Position numbers and translations under genes: made by a program. Below the pieces are notes generated by a model. It ran no database searches. It was not told where the DNA came from and was given only the letters and a program-made list of their open reading frames with translations. This document shows, one piece after another, positions 59,221-64,000 of a DNA stretch of 64,000 bases. The DNA lies in contig DASVDE010000003.1 of assembly GCA_036381235.1 (NCBI GenBank), positions 37,494 through 101,493 on the forward strand, written 5' to 3'. How positions within the stretch are numbered: the first letter of the stretch is position 1; every line of letters begins with the position of its first letter. This DNA comes from DASVDE01 sp036381235 (GTDB lineage Bacteria; Actinomycetota; Thermoleophilia; Solirubrobacterales; 70-9).

Positions 59221-60207
59221 ATGAAAAAGGCCCTCGCGGGCCCGGCGAAACGTACTGCGAAAAAACGTGCTGCAAAGAAGCCTGAGCGACGCGCGATGAT
59301 AGCAGCGGTTGGGCACTGGACGCGAAAGGTCGATCGCCGCCTCGACCGCGCGATCGGCAAGGTGCCCGAGGCCCTGGCTGACTGGACCCGAGTCGCCGAC
59401 CGTCGCCTCAGCCGACTCGCCGGTCGGATTGAAGCCGTGGCGCAGAAGCGCTGGCGCCGGGTGCGCCCTGTTTTCGTTCGCTGGGCCCGCTGGATCGGCA
59501 AGCGCCTGCGTCCTGTCGCGGTGGCCGTCCTGCGCACCTTCGCGGCCGGCGAGCGATGGCTGCGCCGTGCCGGGAGGCGAGCGGTCAACGCGACGACCCG
59601 GCTCAGCGCCCTCATCACCCCTCAGCGCGCGATCCTTGGCGTGGCCATCGCCAGCGGCCTTTGCCTCATCGCCTCCCAGTTCGTCGACTACCGCGCCGTC
59701 GAAATCGGACAGCCGGGATACGCCGGCCTGCCTGAAGTCGCCGAGCCGCCGACGGTCGGAGTGAAGACCGCCGGCGAAGCGCACTCCTACCTGCTGGTTC
59801 CGCTTGCTCTGCTGGCCGCCCTGATTGCCGTGCCGGCGATGCGGCGGCCGAAGCGGCGGGCGTTGGGCCGTGCGATCGCCGCGTTGGGGTCGGCGGGAAT
59901 CGCCTTGATCCTCCTCGTCGACCTGCCCGCCGGGCTCGACGCCGGCGAGCAGGCATCCCGCTTCTCGGGAGCGACGGCGACCCTCGAAGACGGCTTCTTC
60001 GCCGAGCTGGCTGCCTGCGGCGGGCTGATCCTTGCCGGACTGCTCTACTATGCGCGACCGTGCCAAACACGAACCAACTTGTACGCAAGGGTCGTAAGCG
60101 CCCTAAGAAGAAGACCGCGACGCCGGGCCTCAAGTCGGGGCAGGGCAACAAGAAGCGGGTCTCCGCGCCGCAGCGACGGGGCGTCTGCACCCGCGTCGCG
60201 ACCGTAA
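59221..60207 (+). CDS. Uncharacterised basic membrane protein, overlapping rpsL
   Basis: 328 residues from ATG 59221 (ATG 59296 possible). Very basic N-terminal 130 residues (KRTAKKRAAKKPERR, then repeated R/K-W-R-R patterns), a hydrophobic segment near residues 138-157 (AILGVAIASGLCLIASQFVDY), two more at about 187-202 (YLLVPLALLAALIAV) and 220-237 (IAALGSAGIALILLVDLP), and a last one near 262-278 (LAACGGLILAGLLYYA). The frame does not stop before rpsL: it continues 148 bases into rpsL in another frame, adding an Arg/Ser-rich tail. No family recognised. Either a real overlap or a pseudo-extended end is possible. Confidence 0.6.
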   Translation: MKKALAGPAKRTAKKRAAKKPERRAMIAAVGHWTRKVDRRLDRAIGKVPEALADWTRVADRRLSRLAGRIEAVAQKRWRRVRPVFVRWARWIGKRLRPVAVAVLRTFAAGERWLRRAGRRAVNATTRLSALITPQRAILGVAIASGLCLIASQFVDYRAVEIGQPGYAGLPEVAEPPTVGVKTAGEAHSYLLVPLALLAALIAVPAMRRPKRRALGRAIAALGSAGIALILLVDLPAGLDAGEQASRFSGATATLEDGFFAELAACGGLILAGLLYYARPCQTRTNLYARVVSALRRRPRRRASSRGRATRSGSPRRSDGASAPASRP

Positions 60208-60455
60208 CGCCGAAGAAGCCGAATTCGGCGCTGCGCAAGATCGCGCGCGTGCGGCTGACGAACGGGATGGAGGTCACGACCTACATCCCGGGCGAGGGCC
60301 ACAACCTTCAGGAGCACTCGGTCGTGCTGGTCCGCGGCGGTCGTGTCAAGGATCTGCCGGGCGTCCGCTACAAGGTCGTTCGCGGCACCCTCGACGCGGC
60401 CGGCGTCTCCGACCGCAAGCAGGCCCGCTCCCGCTACGGCGTCAAGGCTTCCTGA
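60060..60455 (+). CDS. rpsL: 30S ribosomal protein S12
   Basis: 131 residues from GTG 60060. PNTNQLVRKGRKRPKKKTATPGLKSG, then TVTPKKPNSALRKIARVRLTNGMEVTTYIPGEGHNLQEHSVVLVRGGRVKDLPGVRYKVVRG, including the K-P-N-S decoding loop that sets streptomycin resistance. No Shine-Dalgarno is evident before the GTG, which lies inside the upstream membrane-protein frame. It heads rpsL-rpsG only. Confidence 0.98.
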   Translation: MPNTNQLVRKGRKRPKKKTATPGLKSGQGNKKRVSAPQRRGVCTRVATVTPKKPNSALRKIARVRLTNGMEVTTYIPGEGHNLQEHSVVLVRGGRVKDLPGVRYKVVRGTLDAAGVSDRKQARSRYGVKAS

Positions 60456-60925
60456 TGCCGCGCCGCTCCGCAGCCCAGCTTCGCCCGATAGAGCCGGACG
60501 CCCGCCACCGCAACCGGCTCGTCCAGCAGGTCATCAACAAGGTGATGAGCGACGGCAAGAAGGCCCTTGCAGAGCGGATCGTCTACGACAGCCTGGCAAT
60601 CGTCGGCGAGCGCGCCGGCGAGGATCCGGTCGAGACTCTGGAGGCGGCTATCAAACAGCTCACCCCGGTGCTGGAGGTTCGCTCCCGCCGAGTCGGCGGC
60701 GCCACCTACCAGGTGCCGGTCGAGGTCCCGGCCCGACGCGCCCGCACCCTGGCGGTCCGCTGGCTGGTCGACTATGCCCGCCAGCGGCGCGAGTACTCGA
60801 TGGCCGAGCGCCTCGCCAACGAGATCCTCGACGCCGGCAAGCAGCAGGGCAACGCCTGGAAGCGGAAGGACGACATCTACCGCATGGCCCAGGCCAACAA
60901 GGCTTTCGCGCACTACCGCTGGTAG
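60455..60925 (+). CDS. rpsG: 30S ribosomal protein S7
   Basis: 156 residues. Normal N-terminus with HRNRLVQQVINKVMSDGKKALAERIVYDSLAIVGER, GGATYQVPVEVPARRARTLAVRWLVDYARQRREYSMAERLANEIL and KRKDDIYRMAQANKAFAHYRW. ATG overlaps the rpsL stop by one base. fusA does not follow. Confidence 0.98.
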   Translation: MPRRSAAQLRPIEPDARHRNRLVQQVINKVMSDGKKALAERIVYDSLAIVGERAGEDPVETLEAAIKQLTPVLEVRSRRVGGATYQVPVEVPARRARTLAVRWLVDYARQRREYSMAERLANEILDAGKQQGNAWKRKDDIYRMAQANKAFAHYRW

Positions 60926-60941
60926 CGGAGCTGGCTCCTCA

Positions 60942-61418
60942 ATGAGCCGGCCGATCCTCGCTGTCGACGTCGATGGCGTCATCAGTCTCTTCGGGTTCGA
61001 CGAGCCGCCCGACCGCGCGGCGGCCCGCTTCGAGCTGATCGACGGGATGGTGCACTGCATCTCGCTTACTGCAGGGGAACGGCTGCAGCGGCTGTCCGAG
61101 CACTACGACCTGGTCTGGGCGACAGGCTGGGAAGACAAAGCCAACTACTACCTGCCCACCTTGTTGGGGCTGCCCGAGCTGCCTCACCTGAGCTTCGACG
61201 GCGCCGCGCGCTTTGGCTCCGCCCACTGGAAGCTCGGTCCGCTCGACGAGTACGGCCGCGGGCACGCCCTGGCGTGGGTCGACGATAACTTCGACGAGAG
61301 CTGCTACGAGTGGGCCCGGGGCCGCGAGGAGCCGACCTTGCTGATCCCAACCGAGCCCCATCTCGGCCTGGAAGAGGCACAGGTGGAGGCACTCTTGGCG
61401 TGGGCCCGCAGTCTTTGA
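60942..61418 (+). CDS. HAD-like hydrolase family protein
   Basis: 158 residues. LAVDVDGVISLFGFD is HAD motif I (DVDGV), and ALAWVDDNFDES with D-D-N matches motif IV of the C0-type HAD fold; WATGWEDKANYYL lies between. No large cap domain. Phosphatase activity on small molecules is likely but substrate unknown. It follows rpsG after 16 bases on the same strand, so it may be cotranscribed with ribosomal protein genes. Confidence 0.7.
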   Translation: MSRPILAVDVDGVISLFGFDEPPDRAAARFELIDGMVHCISLTAGERLQRLSEHYDLVWATGWEDKANYYLPTLLGLPELPHLSFDGAARFGSAHWKLGPLDEYGRGHALAWVDDNFDESCYEWARGREEPTLLIPTEPHLGLEEAQVEALLAWARSL

Positions 61419-61457
61419 GCGCATCGCCCTCGGGATCGGCCTTTAGACTTGGCCTTC

Positions 61458-61802
61458 GTGGAGGGGTTCCTGCCGATCTTCTTTTTGCTCGTCGTGCTGA
61501 AGATTCCCGTGTTCGGCGCGCTTTGGCTGGTCTGGTGGGCGAGCCGTTCACCCGAGGAAGACACCGCTGAAGAGGACACCGGAGGCGGCTTCCACCACAG
61601 GCGCCCGCAACCGATTCGGCCCCGCGGCCCACGTCGTGGTCCCCACGGCGGGGGTGCCGTTCGGAGGCGACGGGGTGCCCCTTCTGGGCAGCGGCGTCCT
61701 GTTTTTCGCCCCACTCCTCAGCAGATGCAGCAATCGCAGCTGGCGAAAAACCCAGCAACCAGGCGGGGCACCCCGTCGCCTCCGCTCACACCGCCTGCGT
61801 AG
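61458..61802 (+). CDS. Small membrane protein with Pro/Arg-rich tail
   Basis: About 114 residues from GTG 61458. One N-terminal membrane helix (GFLPIFFLLVVLKIPVFGALWLVWWA), an acidic turn (SPEEDTAEEDTGGG), then a Pro/Arg/Gln-rich cytosolic tail (RRPQPIRPRGPRRGPHGGG, ending in LTPPA). No family recognised. Its last 17 bases overlap the convergent monooxygenase gene. Codon use is plausible, but low complexity keeps confidence moderate. Confidence 0.5.
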   Translation: MEGFLPIFFLLVVLKIPVFGALWLVWWASRSPEEDTAEEDTGGGFHHRRPQPIRPRGPRRGPHGGGAVRRRRGAPSGQRRPVFRPTPQQMQQSQLAKNPATRRGTPSPPLTPPA

Positions 61803-63108
61803 TCCGCTTCCTTTCGCGGCGAATCTCACGCAGGTAGGGGTGGAAGTCCACCTCGATCGTGTGACGCTTAGAGGCGACGAAGCGCTTCCCCATTCTGCGC
61901 TCGTAGTCGGCGATCTCCTCCCGCATCTCTGCCGCTGAGGGCAACACTGCCATGCCTCGCAGCAGATCGGCGATCCACTCCGACTGAGCCTCAGCGATCG
62001 GCATGATCGGCCCCAGCGGCTGGATGAAGCCGATGAAGTAGAGGCCGGGGCGATCGACCGCCGCAACGCGACGGTAGAGCGGCATCCGGTTGTCCTTCAC
62101 CGGGAACACCCCCTCGCTCAAGAAGGGGAAGGTGATCTTGTAGCCGGTGCAATAGACGACGAGATCGATCTCCTCCTCGCTGCCGTCGGCGAAGCGCACC
62201 GTGCTGCCCCCGGTGAAACGGTCGATGTTTGGCTTGATCGTGATATCGCCGTGGCCGATACGAGGCAGCAGCTCCGAGGAGACGGTGGGATGAGCCTCGA
62301 GCAGCTTGTGATCGGGCTTGGGGAGGCCATAGGAAGTCATGTCCCCAACCGCCATGCTCAGCGCCCGTGCCATGAAGAAGCGCTGCACCGACAGCGGCAG
62401 GCGCGAAGCGATCGGAGGTGTGGCGTCGTCGATCGGTTTGCCGTTCAGGTACTTGGGCAGGACGTAGGCACCACGCCGCATCGCGAGAAAGGTCGCATCG
62501 GCGATCCGCGAGGACTCGACCGCGATGTCGACCGCGGAGTTGCCGATCCCCAGGACCAGCACCCGCTTGCCGCGCAGCGCGTCGGGTTCGCGGTAATAGT
62601 GGGCGTGGATCTGCTCGCCGGAGAACTCGTCGGCGCCGGGGAACGGGGGTTCGGGCCAACGTGGGTCCCAGTGATGGCCGTTGGCCACCAGCACGGCGCG
62701 GTAGCGGTCGCTCCTGCGCTTGCCGTCGGCGTCCTCAACCGTCACCTCCCACTCGCCGTTGGCGGGCTCGACGTTCACCACCTCGGTGCGGAAGGTGATC
62801 TTCTCCGCCAACCCGAAGCGCTCGACGTAGTCATCGAAGTACTTGGCGATCCGCCAGTGGTCGGGGTAGTCCGGATAGTCATCCGGCATCGGGAACGCTT
62901 TGTAGGACATCAGGCTGCGAGAGCTGTTGATGTGCAGCGAACGGTAGGCGGACGACATCCCGTTGTCGTTCTCATAGCGCCAGTTGCCGCCAACCCGCGA
63001 GCCCTTCTCGAAGCAGTCGAAGGGGATGCCGCGCGCCCCCAGCACCTGACAGGCGGTGATCCCGGAGGACCCGGCTCCGATGATGCAGACCTTCTCCGCA
63101 GCTGTCAC
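61786..63108 (-). CDS. Flavin-containing monooxygenase (FMO-like)
   Basis: 440 residues from GTG 63108. FAD Rossmann motif IIGAGSSGITACQVLG, FMO-identifying F-S-G-E-Q-I-H-A-H-Y-Y, NADPH Rossmann VLGIGNSAVDIAVES, and the C-terminal CTGYKITFPFL. It would oxygenate a soft nucleophile (N or S) or act as a Baeyer-Villiger-type enzyme; F-x-G-x-x-x-H-x-x-x-[FY] favours the FMO class. Divergent from the secreted repeat protein across 115 bases. Confidence 0.92.
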   Translation of the reverse strand: MTAAEKVCIIGAGSSGITACQVLGARGIPFDCFEKGSRVGGNWRYENDNGMSSAYRSLHINSSRSLMSYKAFPMPDDYPDYPDHWRIAKYFDDYVERFGLAEKITFRTEVVNVEPANGEWEVTVEDADGKRRSDRYRAVLVANGHHWDPRWPEPPFPGADEFSGEQIHAHYYREPDALRGKRVLVLGIGNSAVDIAVESSRIADATFLAMRRGAYVLPKYLNGKPIDDATPPIASRLPLSVQRFFMARALSMAVGDMTSYGLPKPDHKLLEAHPTVSSELLPRIGHGDITIKPNIDRFTGGSTVRFADGSEEEIDLVVYCTGYKITFPFLSEGVFPVKDNRMPLYRRVAAVDRPGLYFIGFIQPLGPIMPIAEAQSEWIADLLRGMAVLPSAAEMREEIADYERRMGKRFVASKRHTIEVDFHPYLREIRRERKRTTQAV

Positions 63109-63223
63109 GGCCAGAAATCTACTGGGAGGGGTGAGCGGGTTCACCCCTGGGGTCCGTAGATGCCCATGCGGATCGGGCCGAACCTGGGACATCGGGATCG
63201 AAAACAACGAAAGGAGACCCCCG

Positions 63224-63850
63224 ATGACCCGCAAGACCCGCAGTTTCCGCCCCTCCCCCGCCCTCGTGATCGGCTGCATGGCGTTGTTTCTGGCTATGAC
63301 CGGCAGCGCTCTGGCAATCGGCAAGAACACCGTCCGCTCGGCCCAGATCGTCAACGGCACCATCCGCACCGTCGACCTCCGCGACAACGCGGTCACGTCT
63401 GTCAAAGTCGCCGACGCATCGCTGAGCGCCGATGACCTGGGCACCGACTCGGTCAACTCAGACGAAATCGCCGAGAACGCTGTCGCCTCGCCCGAGGTGG
63501 CCCAGGATTCGCTCACCGCGAACGATCTCGGCGCCGCCTCGGTCGCCTCCTCGGAGGTAGCCGACCAGTCCCTGACCGCCAACGACCTGGGCCTCGACTC
63601 AGTCGGCGCCGGCGAGCTGGGCACGGTCACGGTTCGCACCAACAGCGAGGCGATCGCAGCCGGCGCAAGCGGCAGCGTCACCGCCAACTGCCTCGCCGGC
63701 GAGCAGGCTCTCAGCGGCGGCGGCCAGCCGGGCCACTTCGGCGTCGAGATGACCTCGACCCGTCCCTCCGGCAACGGCTGGCTCTACCAGGCGAAGAACC
63801 AGAACGGCAGCGCCTCAACCATCACCGCATTCGCCGTCTGCCTCGGCTAG
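63224..63850 (+). CDS. Secreted repeat protein of unknown function
   Basis: 208 residues from ATG 63224, with AAGGAG upstream. Signal peptide SPALVIGCMALFLAMTGSALA. Residues about 38-145 are a tandem repeat of roughly 12-20 residue units with the pattern I-V-N-G-T-I-x-x-x-D-L then SLxxxDLGxxSV and SEVADQSLTANDLG, suggesting a solenoid or beta-helix. A C-terminal domain has two Cys (TANCLAGEQ and FAVCLG). I recall similar repeat proteins in Thermoleophilia genomes; function unknown. Confidence 0.75.
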   Translation: MTRKTRSFRPSPALVIGCMALFLAMTGSALAIGKNTVRSAQIVNGTIRTVDLRDNAVTSVKVADASLSADDLGTDSVNSDEIAENAVASPEVAQDSLTANDLGAASVASSEVADQSLTANDLGLDSVGAGELGTVTVRTNSEAIAAGASGSVTANCLAGEQALSGGGQPGHFGVEMTSTRPSGNGWLYQAKNQNGSASTITAFAVCLG

Positions 63851-63859
63851 CAAACCCCA

Positions 63860-63893
63860 AGTGCAACGCGTTCGACAGCTAACGCGTTGCACT
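63860..63893 (+). terminator. Strong hairpin after the secreted repeat gene
   Basis: AGTGCAACGCGTT (63860-63872) and AACGCGTTGCACT (63881-63893) are perfect 13-base arms around an eight-base loop, starting ten bases after the stop codon. No T-run. The core AACGCGTT-x-CAC is shared with the inverted repeat at 9422-9470. Confidence 0.6.
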
Positions 63894-63912
63894 GCACGAA
63901 GCAAGCGTCATC

Positions 63913-63944
63913 CCGGCGGCCCGGATCGACATCCGGGCCGCCGG
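63913..63944. terminator. Second perfect hairpin near the window end
   Basis: CCGGCGGCCCGGAT (63913-63926) pairs perfectly with ATCCGGGCCGCCGG (63931-63944) around loop CGAC. It lies 19 bases after the preceding hairpin. With no T-run it may be a repeat or bidirectional terminator for genes beyond the window. Confidence 0.55.
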
Positions 63945-64000
63945 CACGTGTTGCAGGAGGGGTCGGGGGGTGTCTCCCGCGCGCGGCGCTACCCGAAGGG

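Overview
High-GC bacterial chromosome, most likely an actinobacterium and probably of the Thermoleophilia/Solirubrobacterales type. This placement is inferred from about 70% G+C with many GTG starts, a Ddn-like deazaflavin (F420) oxidoreductase, a LemA/DUF3137-like pair, secreted repeat proteins with the T-x-N-D-L-G style seen in that class, and the gene content around the ribosomal cluster. No plasmid, phage or insertion-sequence genes are visible, and no gene-free stretch exceeds 300 bases; the longest is about 196 bases at 5348-5543.

1-31 kb is a mosaic of short operons. It opens with the 3' part of an acyl-CoA dehydrogenase. A lower-GC two-gene cassette follows: a DUF488 protein convergent and overlapping with an uncharacterised YPVPFR-type protein. 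Next come a SixA-like phosphatase and a secreted Cys-rich RTX-like protein, then lipid-type enzymes (two SDRs, a Ddn-like protein, a metallo-beta-lactamase fold hydrolase, PlsC). After these lie glpK with a TetR regulator facing an amidase, a glycosyltransferase, a stand-alone biotinyl carrier, an enoyl-CoA hydratase family protein, an AlkA-type glycosylase and a CHASE-GGDEF protein. A GH3 hexosaminidase precedes the late biotin pathway (bioB-bioF-bioD, then bioA), which is split by a divergent marR-MFS pair. The stretch ends with a NUDIX protein, LemA and its partner, a rubredoxin translationally coupled to a GMC oxidoreductase, superoxide dismutase, a secreted glycosidase-like protein, tRNA-Pro(CGG) and a DsbA-like membrane thioredoxin.

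31-39.5 kb holds a small helix-turn-helix-like protein behind a near-consensus promoter, a long-chain acyl-CoA synthetase, a patatin, DacB, the surE-ligA operon and truA. truA is flanked on both sides by long nested inverted-repeat elements with a shared design.

39.6-61 kb is the translation supercluster, read leftwards: fusA, tuf, S10 operon, spc operon, secY-adk-map, rpmJ, alpha operon (rpsM, rpsK, rpsD, rpoA, rplQ). infA is missing from its usual place. rpsL-rpsG sit on the opposite strand from fusA-tuf, so the usual str operon is split, with a membrane-protein ORF between them that runs 148 bases into rpsL. S5, L5, S17, L22 and S3 carry long low-complexity extensions, and the acidic ones on S5, L5 and S17 share exact DNA words.

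61-64 kb contains a HAD-like protein, a small membrane protein, an FMO-like flavin monooxygenase and a secreted repeat protein followed by two strong hairpins.

Best candidates for something new are the DUF488/YPVPFR cassette (967-2400), the paired nested palindromic elements around truA (38594-39570), and the shared-word acidic tails on three ribosomal proteins.
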